From assembly GCF_000018945.1 (NCBI RefSeq), contig NC_011978.1, positions 1,644,729-1,708,728 of the forward strand: DNA of 64,000 bases, read 5' to 3'. The translations under genes and the position numbers were made by a program. The notes under the pieces were generated by a model. It was not told where the DNA came from and made no database searches. It was given only the letters and a program-made list of their open reading frames with translations. This DNA is from Thermotoga neapolitana DSM 4359 (GTDB lineage Bacteria; Thermotogota; Thermotogae; Thermotogales; Thermotogaceae). Shown here in pieces: positions 49,239 to 59,002 of this stretch. The stretch's first letter is position 1. Every line of letters begins with the position of its first letter.

Positions 49239-50000
49239 TCACTTCCCCCCTAGCTCTGCCAGTCTGTTCTTCAGCGAGAGGATGAACTCTTCGTAGGTCT
49301 TTCCATCATCTGGATAACACACGTAGACGTATTCGAAACTCTGTGAAAGTTTTTCCTTCATCCTTCCTGTAACAGCAGTGATCCCATGCTTTCCCGTAAG
49401 TGTTAGAACGAAGACGTATTCGCTGGCAGAAATCGGCAGAATGTAATCCGTCTCTCTGAAGAACTTTTTGATTGCCTCGTAATTCCTCATCACACCGTTG
49501 AATCTAACGTACATGACACAGAAATGTCCTCCGGCTCTGCTGCAGCGCTTTATCTCTTTTCTCACGATCTCTTCGAACTTCAAAGTTATCTCCATATCTT
49601 CGATGTTCTTTCTGACAGAAACAGACACCCTTGATGTTTCAGGAGAAGACAGTATCTTCTTCACCCTGCCAAGAAGGTAATCCTGCTTGAAGGGTTTCAG
49701 GATGTAGTCGATCGCTCCCGCTTTCACCGAATTGATAACAAGGTCTTTGTCGACATAGGCACTCAGAACGGCCACTTTTGTATCGGGAAAACTCTCACGT
49801 ATCTCTCTTATCAGGTTGAGACTCTCTTCACCCTCGAAGATGTCCACAAAGACAAGATCCACATGTTCTCTACGAAGGGTTGAGATGGCTTCCTGTCTGT
49901 CTCTTGCCCACAGAACCCTGTATCCTTCCTTTTCGAGGGCGTTTTTCACAGCCAGAAATGTGATCTTTGATTCGTCAATTACCATGATCGTTGCTTCCAT
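49239..50000 (-). CDS. Response regulator with degenerate GGDEF-like output domain
   Basis: The 253-residue protein begins with a receiver domain: phospho-acceptor D53 (LVFVDIF), S80 and K102 (ILKPF) are in place. The C-terminal domain (about 138-250) has the secondary-structure pattern of a GGDEF domain, but the signature is replaced by SASEY (191-195). It therefore should not make c-di-GMP; a binding or protein-interaction role is likely. ATG 50000 follows GGAGGG. It is next to ftcD and a PEGA protein; no kinase gene is adjacent. Confidence 0.75.
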   Translation of the reverse strand: MEATIMVIDESKITFLAVKNALEKEGYRVLWARDRQEAISTLRREHVDLVFVDIFEGEESLNLIREIRESFPDTKVAVLSAYVDKDLVINSVKAGAIDYILKPFKQDYLLGRVKKILSSPETSRVSVSVRKNIEDMEITLKFEEIVRKEIKRCSRAGGHFCVMYVRFNGVMRNYEAIKKFFRETDYILPISASEYVFVLTLTGKHGITAVTGRMKEKLSQSFEYVYVCYPDDGKTYEEFILSLKNRLAELGGK

Positions 50001-50034
50001 TCCTCTACCCTCCTCAAGATCATTTTATCATCGT

Positions 50035-51405
50035 TCACTCGATTCTGCTCAGGATGAACTTGAAATATTCTTCCTTTTCGTCGAAGGTCACCGTTTTGAC
50101 GATCGTTCTGTATCCAGGTTTGACGATCGTGATCTCGTACGTTCCAGTTTGAACGTAGATGGTAATGGGTGTTTCGCCGTGGTAGTATCCGTTGAGATAC
50201 ACCGTGGCCCCGGATGGCTGGGTCTCTATCCTGACCTCAGAGAAGACCACCTTTTCCTCAAGACGTCTGAACACTTCCTTTTCTTCACCGGCTTTCAGAT
50301 TCACCGTGAAACTGTCCGTTTCGTATCCTTCCTTTTCGAGCCTTATACTGTAGGTTCCAGGATCAAGAACGATGGTCAACCCACTCTCAGAGGTTGTTCC
50401 AGCGTACCTTCCATCCATGTAGACGTCCACACCGACAGGATCCGTTCTCAACCTCAAAGTTGCCCGAAGCGGTTTCAGATCGATGTGAATGGATCGGGAC
50501 TCTCCCTCACCGAGGGTGATGTACCGGGTCTCTTCACGGTAACCTTCTTTTCTGAAAGTCACACTGTAGTTTCCAGGCGAAAGATTCAATGTCAGAGGAG
50601 TTTTCCCTCTGTAGTCTCCGTTTATGTACACATCTGCCCCACTCGGTGAAGAGCTGAGCGAAAGCTTTGCAAAAGGAAGTCTGGCTATCACACGTACGGT
50701 CTGATTTTCCCCCACGTACACTTCCTTATAGAAAGTGTAGTTCTCAAAGTACACCGTCACGTAATGTGTTCCTTCGTCCACTGTCATCGTGATGGGTGTT
50801 TTTCCCCTGTAAGATCCGTCCACGTAAACTGTCATCCCGGGAGGATCTGAGTCCACGATCAGAGTACCAAAGGCAGGTGCCCTTCCCACGTAGAAATACG
50901 TGATGTCCGAGACCCACTCTCCTGTGAGATAGGGTTTCAGCCTCTTTTGAACGTACTCTTCGACGTTGTCAGACAGGGTGGGAAACATCTGCGTTGTGCC
51001 GAGTTCTTTCAACTCTTTGAAGATGGGAATTGGAGTGGTACTGGCGATCACCTGAATGTACTCTTTGCCGTATGGTGGAGAGACCCTGAGAGAGTAAGTT
51101 GATCTGGATGGGATCTTCTTGATCTCGTTTGCACGAACGAAGTTATCGCTCTCGTACTTGTTCGGAAAAATGAGCGTTACCTTCCCCTGGGCGTTTATAT
51201 CGTAGACCAGTATGTAGGCATCCCTTGAAGACTTCACGAAGATCTCAATCCTCTCTCCCACGTTGTAGACAGATCCCTCCGGTTTGTCGAGCCACACGTC
51301 CACCGTGAAGTACGGCTTTTCGGGAAAGATGATGATGCTTTTCACGTTGAACGAGAAGGAAAGAATCGAAACAAGAACAAGCAAAATAAACAGATACCTT
51401 CTCAT
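50035..51405 (-). CDS. Exported PEGA-repeat protein with N-terminal DUF4384-like domain
   Basis: A signal peptide (MRRYLFILLVLVSILSFSF) precedes a domain of about 90 residues (DUF4384-like, with YILVYDINAQGKVTLIFPNK) and then four PEGA repeats starting near residues 180, 248, 318 and 390. Each has a core such as DVYINGDYRGKTPLTLNLSPG followed by a GxYxVTFRKEGY-like strand. PEGA domains are usually found in surface or cell-wall-associated proteins and often bind envelope components. It is followed upstream by a lipoprotein and rodA, which suggests an envelope role. The exact function is unknown. Confidence 0.8.
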   Translation of the reverse strand: MRRYLFILLVLVSILSFSFNVKSIIIFPEKPYFTVDVWLDKPEGSVYNVGERIEIFVKSSRDAYILVYDINAQGKVTLIFPNKYESDNFVRANEIKKIPSRSTYSLRVSPPYGKEYIQVIASTTPIPIFKELKELGTTQMFPTLSDNVEEYVQKRLKPYLTGEWVSDITYFYVGRAPAFGTLIVDSDPPGMTVYVDGSYRGKTPITMTVDEGTHYVTVYFENYTFYKEVYVGENQTVRVIARLPFAKLSLSSSPSGADVYINGDYRGKTPLTLNLSPGNYSVTFRKEGYREETRYITLGEGESRSIHIDLKPLRATLRLRTDPVGVDVYMDGRYAGTTSESGLTIVLDPGTYSIRLEKEGYETDSFTVNLKAGEEKEVFRRLEEKVVFSEVRIETQPSGATVYLNGYYHGETPITIYVQTGTYEITIVKPGYRTIVKTVTFDEKEEYFKFILSRIE

Positions 51406-51422
51406 CGCTCACACCTCCCTGG

Positions 51423-52086
51423 TTATTCTGGCCACACAACTTCCGCACCGAGGATTTTCCTCTCTGATTCAGGAGTTACCGTTTTGCTCGATAGAACTTC
51501 CTGAACGAAGACTGCAAAGCCGTGTGTGCTGTCTCTATCAACCTGTCCGAGATGATACACATCGTTGGCTTGATCATAACTCGGCTCCGTTATAGATAGA
51601 ACACGAAAGTATTCACCGTCTTTTACGAATTTCACCAGAAACACCCTGTTTCCAACAAGTTCAAGACGTGAAAGAGGTCTTACGCGAGCCTGCCATTCGT
51701 CTTCATCGTACTGGTACCACACGTCCACATCGTAAATCGGTGTGTAATTCTGCCAGATACTGGTCAGCCTTTCTGTATCTACAATCTCTCCAGCTGTACC
51801 CACAATCACTCCAGCCGCGGCGACGAAATCACCATTTTTCTCGTAAAAAATCTGTCTTTGGGAGTAAGGAGAGTTAGGATCTGTGCCACTTTCATACATA
51901 GAGCAACAGCACGGGATGTTCCTGAATCAAGTAGTCACTGTAAGATGGCTGGTACCAATTCTTGACATCGTTCAAATACGCATTTCCCACTACCTCCACT
52001 ATGAACTCGTGTTTTTCTTCAAGAATTGGCAGGCAGGATGTCAGAAGCAAAAAAGCCACCACCGAAAGAAGAAAAAAACGCTTCAT
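51423..52086 (-). pseudogene. Putative lipoprotein with a frameshift at a TATG duplication
   Basis: The 5' part encodes a clear lipoprotein signal, MKRFFLLSVVAFLLLTSC, with Cys at 18 as the lipid site. It runs to a stop at 51892. A second frame, 51899-51423, starts MYESGTDPNSPYSQRQIFYE and has no signal of its own. At the junction the coding strand reads CTCTATGTATGAAAG, a tandem TATG. Removing one copy gives LLLYESGTDPN and a single 219-residue protein. I consider one broken lipoprotein more likely than two coupled genes (ATG-TATGA overlap). Function unknown; neighbours are the PEGA protein and RodA. Confidence 0.65.
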
Positions 52087-52136
52087 GGTGTTCACCCCCT
52101 TCGGTTTTAAGACTTGCGGAAGAAAAAAGAGGTTCT

Positions 52137-53213
52137 CTACATCTTCCTTTCAACCCTTGCAATCGCTATTCCTTTCAAGATGAGGCCGGCGATAAGAGAA
52201 AACACGAGGGTGGACGTTCCACCGTAGCTGATGAAGGGAAGAGGAACACCCGTGACGGGAAGAAGACCCAGGTTCATCGAAACGTTCTCGAAGACATGAA
52301 ACCAGAGAAGACCACACGAAGAAACCATGAGGATCTCCCAGTATTCGTCCTTCACGTTCAGGATCCACCTTGAAACTTCGAAAAAGAAAAGACCAAAGAG
52401 CGAAAGAAGAGACACGATACCAAGAAAACCAAATTCCTCTCCAATGACGGACACGATGAAATCCGTGTACGAGACGGGAACGTACCCCATCAGATTCGCT
52501 TTTCCTTTCATGTAACCTGTACCGAAAAATCCCCCGGCACCGATCGCATGTATGGACTGAAGCACGTTGTAGGAATAGCTCTTTCCGTACTCCTCGGGGT
52601 TGAGGAAGGAAAGAATTCTTGCCCTCTGGTAATCCTTCAGACCAAAAAAGAAGAACACGGGAAGCAGGATCAGAGCAACCACCAGGAGAACAAGAAGGGG
52701 CTTCTTATCGACCTTGGAAGACAGAACGGCAAAGAGCCAGATCAATCCCATGGAGAAAGCGGTCCCGAGGTCCGGTTCCAGAAAAACGAGTATTCCGGGA
52801 ACGAGAGTGAGAAAAAGGCTCTTCCAGAACCACCTTCTTTCCAGAAGATACGGAAGCAAAACGATGAGGGAAAGTTTTGCCAGGTCTGAAGGTTGAAAAC
52901 TGATTCCCGCTATTTTGAACCATCTTCTGGAACCACCGATCGGCGTTCCCTTTAAAAGGAGTGCTATCAGCAAAACAACAGAGATCACGTACAGGACCAC
53001 GGAAAATCTTCTTATGGTGCTGTCCTTTACGAAAAGAATCGAGATCATCAGTGAAAAACCAAGAACATCCCAGATCACCTGTTTCGAAAACAGCGTTTCG
53101 TTCTCTCCGTAGGTGGCACTCCTCAAAGTGAACAATCCAAATACCATCAACGCGCCAACAACGACCACGATGAGCCAGTCTATCCTCTTGTTCTCATGCG
53201 GAATAACTCTCAC
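52137..53213 (-). CDS. rodA: SEDS-family peptidoglycan polymerase RodA
   Basis: SEDS proteins polymerise lipid II with a class B PBP partner. The 358-residue protein has about ten membrane helices, GSRRWFKIAGISFQPSDLAK in the second quarter, LEPDLGTAF with the functional Asp region, and the C-terminal GVPLPFISYGGTS signature. The PBP2 partner is not adjacent. The start is annotated at GTG 53213; its ribosome site is poor and an ATT at about 53204 would fit GAGGTGA better. Confidence 0.92.
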   Translation of the reverse strand: MRVIPHENKRIDWLIVVVVGALMVFGLFTLRSATYGENETLFSKQVIWDVLGFSLMISILFVKDSTIRRFSVVLYVISVVLLIALLLKGTPIGGSRRWFKIAGISFQPSDLAKLSLIVLLPYLLERRWFWKSLFLTLVPGILVFLEPDLGTAFSMGLIWLFAVLSSKVDKKPLLVLLVVALILLPVFFFFGLKDYQRARILSFLNPEEYGKSYSYNVLQSIHAIGAGGFFGTGYMKGKANLMGYVPVSYTDFIVSVIGEEFGFLGIVSLLSLFGLFFFEVSRWILNVKDEYWEILMVSSCGLLWFHVFENVSMNLGLLPVTGVPLPFISYGGTSTLVFSLIAGLILKGIAIARVERKM

Positions 53214-53214
53214 C

Positions 53215-54423
53215 TCACTCAGAGGCGATTATCTCCATTTCTTTTACGAGTCTGTCATCCTCGCTTTCCACCACCACAACCATTCTGTAGGTTCCAGGTT
53301 CGTCGAATTTTATAAGATCGTACGTCGTTGTTTTGAAGATCTCTCTGGAGGAAAATTCATCCAGAACGATTCTGAATTCATCCGACCTGGAGTAAGAAAA
53401 AACGGGTTCCTTTCTGGTGATGACGATCAGAACGCTTTTTAGGACAAAGTACTTTCTCTTTTTCTCTTCGTTCAAAAGTTTCACAGAAAAGTCGTACCTT
53501 TCACCAACGCTCACGAATTTTGCCCCTTCAACCACCAAGGTTGTTCCTCTCAGATTTTTCTGGTATTCTTCGGTCACGATTAAGGGCAAAACGCGTTTCA
53601 GGGTGCCTTCTTCGGTCTCAAGTTCTAAAACGATGAGGTAATCCCCCGGCCTTTCAGGAGCGGAAAGGCTTTCTCTGTGAACTTCTACCGTTCCCATGGG
53701 AGCCGCTCTGAAGGCACTTCCCAACGTTGTCTTCTTCTCGACAATCGTTCTTTCATCTTCTTCCAGAATCTTCAAAGTCACACTCTTCACTGTTATATCC
53801 CTTTGTCTGGAACTGATGTTTTCAAGATAGGTCGAAAAATCGATTTCCTCGTATGGAAAGTAAAAGTCCTTCAGGTTATCGACCTCGACCCTCCACTCTT
53901 CGATGACCGTCACGATCTTTCCTATTGTCACTCTTTGGCCGTTCACTCTCATGGAAACTGTCACCAGGTAATCCCCACCGTCCAGATCAATCAGCTCCAC
54001 TTCTCTTTCCAGATCAAAGACCAGAACACTTTCAAAGGCATCGAGTTCTTTCTCAACCCGCTGTGGATAGTGAAATTCGTATACTACGTTTTCTTTCTTC
54101 TTTACAGAGAATAGAAAATCTTCGAGGACAAGTTTTCCCTTTCTCCTTTCTCTGTTGTAGATCTTCACCCTGATACCAAGAGGTTCGTCTGGAAGGTACG
54201 ACTCCTTCGAGTCAATCACTATCTGGAACTGTCCAACAACACCTTCCGGTCTGTTGGGAAAGAAGGCTTTCGTGAAGAAGAAGAGGAAAACCACAATGGC
54301 GAGGTTCAAAACAACAATAAAGTTCGCCCTTCGGCGAATTCTGTTTCTCCTCTCTCTTTCTTTCCGCTCTTTTTCCTCGTCCGATTTTTTCCAGTCTTCC
54401 GGGCTTCTGGAAAAGTACTTCAT
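53215..54423 (-). CDS. Membrane-anchored beta-rich protein of unknown function
   Basis: I do not recognise this 402-residue protein. A very basic cytoplasmic N-terminus (residues 10-32) and one membrane helix (about 33-51, ANFIVVLNLAIVVFLFFFTK) anchor a long external part made of what look like three or four Ig-like beta domains, with DSKESYLPDEPLGIRVKIYN and repeated GDYLVTVSM, GDYLIVLEL and GTYRMVVVV edges. It is coupled to pilB by an ATGA overlap and its stop is next to rodA. This suggests an envelope or pilus-machinery role, which is inference from position only. Confidence 0.7.
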   Translation of the reverse strand: MKYFSRSPEDWKKSDEEKERKERERRNRIRRRANFIVVLNLAIVVFLFFFTKAFFPNRPEGVVGQFQIVIDSKESYLPDEPLGIRVKIYNRERRKGKLVLEDFLFSVKKKENVVYEFHYPQRVEKELDAFESVLVFDLEREVELIDLDGGDYLVTVSMRVNGQRVTIGKIVTVIEEWRVEVDNLKDFYFPYEEIDFSTYLENISSRQRDITVKSVTLKILEEDERTIVEKKTTLGSAFRAAPMGTVEVHRESLSAPERPGDYLIVLELETEEGTLKRVLPLIVTEEYQKNLRGTTLVVEGAKFVSVGERYDFSVKLLNEEKKRKYFVLKSVLIVITRKEPVFSYSRSDEFRIVLDEFSSREIFKTTTYDLIKFDEPGTYRMVVVVESEDDRLVKEMEIIASE

Positions 54424-56123
54424 GGCAGGGTGGTCACCCTGAAGACTTCCTCAAGGCTCGTCAGGCCCTGCGCTACCTTCTCAAGGGCATCCACAAACAT
54501 GGGACGCATGCCCTTTTCCATGGCGCGTCTTGCGATTTCCATCTCACTGGCCCTCGAGGATATCAGCGCCCTCATCTCTTCATCGACTATCAAAACCTCT
54601 CCGATGGCCATTCTTCCCCTGTACCTCATTCCCCTGCAGACAGGACATCCCTCTTCAGAAGGGTAATAGATCTGGTCAGGCACTCTTCCAAAAAAGCGCT
54701 CGAAATAGGATTTTGCGTTCTCATCTTTCACTTCTCCTGGAATTTTGCACTCGTCACACAATTTCCTCACGAGCCTCTGTCCTATAACTCCTATCAAGGA
54801 GGTGCCCAGAAGGTGTGGATCTATACCCATCTCCATGAGCCTTGACACGGCTCCCGCCGCTGTGTTGGTGTGGAGCGTGCTCAAAACTAGGTGTCCTGTG
54901 AGAGAGGCCTCGACGGCAAGCTGGGCTGTCTCCCTGTCTCTGATCTCACCAACCATGATGATATCTGGATCCTGTCTCAGAAACGCCCTCAGGTATCGCG
55001 CAAAGGTGAGCCCTACCTCCGGGAAAACCTGACATTGAGTGACACCATCGATGGTGTACTCCACGGGATCTTCAGCGGTGACGATGTTCACACTTTCACT
55101 CTTCAGGTGATTTATCATGGCGACGAGTGTTGTGGATTTTCCACTGCCTGTCGGGCCGGTAACTAGGATGATTCCATAGGGTTTTTCAAGAATCGACAGA
55201 ATCCTTTTGTAGTTGTACTCGCTGTATCCGAGTTCCTCTAAACGTTTGTTTGCGGCAGAAACTTTCAGGATCCTCATCACAACCTTCTCGCCGAACGTAG
55301 AGGGCATGGTCGATACACGAAAGTCGTACTGCTCTCCACCCTTTATCGTGTAGAATTTACCATCCTGGGGCAGTCTTCTCTCCGAAACATCGAGACCACT
55401 CATGATCTTGATACGTGCCACAACGGAGTTATGCTGTCCTTTCTGATACTCCAGAACCCTTCTCAAAACACCATCTATCCTGAACCTCACCCTCACGGTT
55501 CTTTTCATCGGTTCTATGTGGATGTCGCTCGCTCCCATTTCTATGGCGCGGTTTATGATGTTGTTTACGAGCCGAACGATCGGTGCCTCTTCCACTGCCG
55601 CCTCTTCAGACTCTTCTGCCTCTTCTACCTGTTCTTCCGTTTCTTCTATGGCAACATAAGGTTCTTCGAAGAGCTCAAGGGGTACACCCAGCACGTAAGT
55701 CTGGTACAGCATGGAAAAATCTCTGCTTGCAACCAGGTAGATCTCTGGATCCTTTCCGGTGAGAAAACGTATTTCCTGCCTTATTCTGGGAATGTTCGTT
55801 CCGTTATCTGTGACGACAACGAGAGTACCGTCTTCTTTCTTATCGATGGGAATCACGTGGAGAGATTCTATGATGTTCTTCGGAAGAGAACCAACCACGT
55901 TGAGCGGAATGTTCTTGGGAAGGTCCTTCAAAATCGGTGCGTTGTACTGCTCACTGAGGGCGTCCAGGAGCTGATCCTCTGTGATGTAACCCAGTTCCAC
56001 AAGAACTTCTCCCAGGGGCTTTTTCAGTTGCTTTTGTATCTCAAGAGCCCTTTCCAGTTCTTCTCTGGTTATGAATCCCCTCTCGACCAGTATCTCCCCC
56101 AGTTTTCTGTACCTTCTGAGCAT
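54420..56123 (-). CDS. pilB: Type II secretion/type IV pilus assembly ATPase
   Basis: The 567-residue hexameric ATPase drives pilin or pseudopilin polymerisation. It has an N-terminal MshEN domain (LGEILVERGFITREELERAL, a region that binds c-di-GMP in some homologues), an acidic linker (about 160-178), and the ATPase core with Walker A GPTGSGKST, AEDPVEY, GEIRDRETA, and a zinc-binding CDEC...CPVC pair. Other pilus genes are not in the window. Its start shares one base with the ftsZ stop (TAATG). Confidence 0.92.
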   Translation of the reverse strand: MLRRYRKLGEILVERGFITREELERALEIQKQLKKPLGEVLVELGYITEDQLLDALSEQYNAPILKDLPKNIPLNVVGSLPKNIIESLHVIPIDKKEDGTLVVVTDNGTNIPRIRQEIRFLTGKDPEIYLVASRDFSMLYQTYVLGVPLELFEEPYVAIEETEEQVEEAEESEEAAVEEAPIVRLVNNIINRAIEMGASDIHIEPMKRTVRVRFRIDGVLRRVLEYQKGQHNSVVARIKIMSGLDVSERRLPQDGKFYTIKGGEQYDFRVSTMPSTFGEKVVMRILKVSAANKRLEELGYSEYNYKRILSILEKPYGIILVTGPTGSGKSTTLVAMINHLKSESVNIVTAEDPVEYTIDGVTQCQVFPEVGLTFARYLRAFLRQDPDIIMVGEIRDRETAQLAVEASLTGHLVLSTLHTNTAAGAVSRLMEMGIDPHLLGTSLIGVIGQRLVRKLCDECKIPGEVKDENAKSYFERFFGRVPDQIYYPSEEGCPVCRGMRYRGRMAIGEVLIVDEEMRALISSRASEMEIARRAMEKGMRPMFVDALEKVAQGLTSLEEVFRVTTLP

Positions 56124-57178
56124 TAAAGGAGTCCCTCCAGACCGTATCTGTATATGGCGGGAATGTCACCTTCCGGGAAGAGTATTTTGTCTTCGTCCGG
56201 GAATCTTGTTGCAATGAAAATCACGCGGATCTCATCTTCGGGTATCTCATCGTCGAAGATGAGTCCGAATTTCACATCCGCATCCTCGCTGCTGTTTTGC
56301 CTTATGATCATGGCGGCTTCGTGTACCTCTTCCATTCTGATGTTGCTGGGGGCCGTTATGTTGAAGACGATGGAACTGGCGTTCTCAACGGGATGCTCTA
56401 TCAATTTGCTCTCCATGGCCTTCTTCGCCGCTTCTCTGGCCCTCTGTTCACCTTTTCCGACTCCTATTCCGAGGATCGCCGCTCCTGCGTCTTTCATCAC
56501 AGACTCTATGTCCGCAAAGTCGAGGTTTATGTATCCTCTCTTCGTTATGAGCTCTGAGATACCCTTCACTCCCTGGTGAAGAGTTTCGTCTGCCTTCAGG
56601 AAGGCATCCTTTATCTTCACGTCCCTCGGGAGTTCTTCCATGAGTTTGTTGTTGGAGATCTTTATCAGAGTATCGACATGTTCTCTGAGTTTCTTCAGGC
56701 CCTTTATCGCTTTGTTGAGTCTTTCAGGACCTTCGAAGTAAAAAGGAGTGGTAACGATTGCCACCGTCAGAATCCCCATCTCCTTGGCTATCCTGGCTAT
56801 GACAGGTGAGGCTCCCGTTCCCGTTCCACCACCGAGCCCTGCCGTTATGAAGACCATGTGGGTATCTTCGAGGACCTCACGAATCTTCTCCTCGCTTTCC
56901 ATGGCTGCTTCCTCGCCTATTTCCGGTCTTCCACCGGCACCAAGACCACGCGTGATGTTTTCTCCTATCTGTATCTTGACATCGGCGTTGGAGGCCTCCA
57001 GTACCTGTAGATCCGTATTCACGGCAACGAACTCAACGCCGTGTATTCCTATCTCTATCATTCTGTTTATGGCGTTGTTCCCCGCACCTCCGACTCCTAT
57101 GACCTTTATCTTGAGGTTGTTCGCCTGGGGTATGTTTCTGCTTTCCTTCTTTTTCTCAACGTCAAGATCAAAGCCCAT
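56123..57178 (-). CDS. ftsZ: Cell division protein FtsZ
   Basis: FtsZ is the tubulin-like GTPase of the division ring. The 351-residue protein has [13 protein letters not shown], the tubulin signature [15 protein letters not shown], and the T7 loop region [15 protein letters not shown]. The C-terminus is short, with a terminal YGLEGLL instead of the usual D/E-I-PxFLR peptide that binds FtsA. It follows ftsA by 16 bases with GGGAGG upstream. Confidence 0.96.
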   Translation of the reverse strand: MGFDLDVEKKKESRNIPQANNLKIKVIGVGGAGNNAINRMIEIGIHGVEFVAVNTDLQVLEASNADVKIQIGENITRGLGAGGRPEIGEEAAMESEEKIREVLEDTHMVFITAGLGGGTGTGASPVIARIAKEMGILTVAIVTTPFYFEGPERLNKAIKGLKKLREHVDTLIKISNNKLMEELPRDVKIKDAFLKADETLHQGVKGISELITKRGYINLDFADIESVMKDAGAAILGIGVGKGEQRAREAAKKAMESKLIEHPVENASSIVFNITAPSNIRMEEVHEAAMIIRQNSSEDADVKFGLIFDDEIPEDEIRVIFIATRFPDEDKILFPEGDIPAIYRYGLEGLL

Positions 57179-57194
57179 ACTCTTAACCTCCCGA

Positions 57195-58454
57195 TCACTC
57201 CATCAATTCCCTGAACAATCTGAAAATCCTTTTAAAAGGATTCTCCCGTTTCACCGGTGCTTCCTCGTATGGATTCTCCATCGATGAAAAGACGTTCCCA
57301 AAGGCAGCAGCAAACGAAGGATCGTAGGCAGCCTCGTCCGAGTTGACGATCAACGGTTTGTCCGAATTTGCATAGCATCCTGTTCGCACGGGAACCCTGA
57401 ACACCTCCGTCGCCAGATCGTTTATCCTGGGAATTTTGGCACCCCCACCCGATAGGACGACTCCACCGGGTATTCCTATCTCTCCCTCTTCCATTATCTT
57501 TGCCTCTACTTCCCTGAAGACTTTCTTCGACTTACTCATTATCTCTCTGAGGCGGGCGTGTATGATGACGGCGAGTTTCTTCACATTTGTGGTCTTCACC
57601 GTGTTCCCATCCAGTCCCCTGTACTGTATCTCCTCTTCTTTGATGTCGCTGTAAACCGCGTTGCCGTAGGTGATGATCAACCTTTCCGCTTCTTCGAAGG
57701 AAGTATCCAGAACAGCGGAAACATCCTTGATCACGTGTTTCATACCGACGGGAACGTAGGCGATCTTTATGGGAACACCGTTCTTGTAGGCTATAAGACC
57801 CGTGAAGTTGTATCCCAGATTCAAAACCACCACACCGCGGTCCTTTTCCGACGAAGTAAGAACCCCCTCTGCCGTGGATACAAGAGAAGATCTCAGCTGA
57901 AAGGGACTCTTCACTATATCCTGCAGGAAATTGTAAAACATCTCGTAAATTCTCACAGGGATTACTATGGAGGTATACTCAACCGTGATCTTCGATGCTT
58001 TCATGTCGAGGGGATTGAAAACGATCCTCTCACCATCAAGAAGGTACCTCTTGGAGAAGAGATGAAGGGGTTTTTTTCCATCTTCCTCCAGTTTTCCCAG
58101 GGCCTCTGACTGCATCTCTCCGAGGATGTCCAGGTTTATCACTCGCCTGTCTTCTCCGAAATCTTTCTCCGACACAACGTCTCTTCTTTCGAAATTCACA
58201 TTACTGAAAGATATGATGAAATCGCTTCTTAAAGATCTTTGAATCTGCTCCTCCAGTTCTTTCAAAAGTGTGTTCACAGATTCCTTGAAGGCTATGGCAT
58301 CCTTTATCTCTCCCTCATCCAGCCCTCTAGACTTCACACTCGAATAAGCGAGCGCTTCCCACTCCTGATCGTGTTTTCTCAGAACCAGGCCCTTTATGTA
58401 TCTGGAACCTATATCTATGGAGGTGAAGAAGGACGCCTTTGGCAAATCAATCAC
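57195..58454 (-). CDS. ftsA: Cell division protein FtsA
   Basis: FtsA is an actin-like ATPase that tethers FtsZ to the membrane. The 419-residue protein has [45 protein letters not shown], and a C-terminal amphipathic helix ([15 protein letters not shown]) for membrane binding. The length equals that of the T. maritima protein. The GTG at 58454 gives the usual protein, but it lies in the GGGGTGA ribosome site; TTG 58445 has better spacing and starts one base past the upstream stop. Confidence 0.96.
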   Translation of the reverse strand: MIDLPKASFFTSIDIGSRYIKGLVLRKHDQEWEALAYSSVKSRGLDEGEIKDAIAFKESVNTLLKELEEQIQRSLRSDFIISFSNVNFERRDVVSEKDFGEDRRVINLDILGEMQSEALGKLEEDGKKPLHLFSKRYLLDGERIVFNPLDMKASKITVEYTSIVIPVRIYEMFYNFLQDIVKSPFQLRSSLVSTAEGVLTSSEKDRGVVVLNLGYNFTGLIAYKNGVPIKIAYVPVGMKHVIKDVSAVLDTSFEEAERLIITYGNAVYSDIKEEEIQYRGLDGNTVKTTNVKKLAVIIHARLREIMSKSKKVFREVEAKIMEEGEIGIPGGVVLSGGGAKIPRINDLATEVFRVPVRTGCYANSDKPLIVNSDEAAYDPSFAAAFGNVFSSMENPYEEAPVKRENPFKRIFRLFRELME

Positions 58455-58998
58455 CCCTTATTTTTATCAGAATACCACTCTCGGTCAGAAAATACTCACT
58501 CCTTGGTTCGAGAAAGTCTATCTGCGACTTCAACATCTCAAAATTATTCACAAAATCCCGCCAGTCTCTGAAAGAAAGTGTAACACCTTTGATGAGAATC
58601 ACCTTTTTTGACTCAAAGAAAACGGTCGAGACAAAACCACTGTTCAGAACGGGTTCCAGAAGACTCAGGATCTTTTTTCCTTCCTCTGAAAGTTGCAACC
58701 CCTCCAGTTTCACTTCCAGAAACAAAGGGTAAAGCCTGAAAAGCTCTTCGCTCAAAACAGAAGAAACCAGATTGCCATCGTCAGAACACAGGTAGTAATT
58801 CCCCTCGCTGAAGACTATTCCAGCAACTTTTCTCGAATCTATTATAATACTTTTTCTGGAAATGTTAAAATTTTCTATCAAATTGTGTGCGATCTTTTCT
58901 GGAACGGCCACTGCTTCTCCAGGATTTGAAAAAGTCTTCATAAAAAATAGAGCATACATCGCAACAAGTATCATCAAAACGATTCTCAAAGACCTCAT
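58447..58998 (-). CDS. FtsQ/DivIB-position bitopic protein
   Basis: This 183-residue protein has one N-terminal membrane helix (about residues 5-21) and an external domain. Its place directly before ftsA, its topology and a beta-strand pattern with LEPRSEYFLTESGILIKI near the end (FtsQ proteins carry a similar Leu-x-x-x-Arg/Gly motif) suggest a minimal FtsQ/DivIB. No POTRA domain is obvious from motifs and the protein is shorter than usual. The stop overlaps the ftsA start region. Confidence 0.55.
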   Translation of the reverse strand: MRSLRIVLMILVAMYALFFMKTFSNPGEAVAVPEKIAHNLIENFNISRKSIIIDSRKVAGIVFSEGNYYLCSDDGNLVSSVLSEELFRLYPLFLEVKLEGLQLSEEGKKILSLLEPVLNSGFVSTVFFESKKVILIKGVTLSFRDWRDFVNNFEMLKSQIDFLEPRSEYFLTESGILIKIRGD

Positions 58999-59002
58999 GG
59001 CC

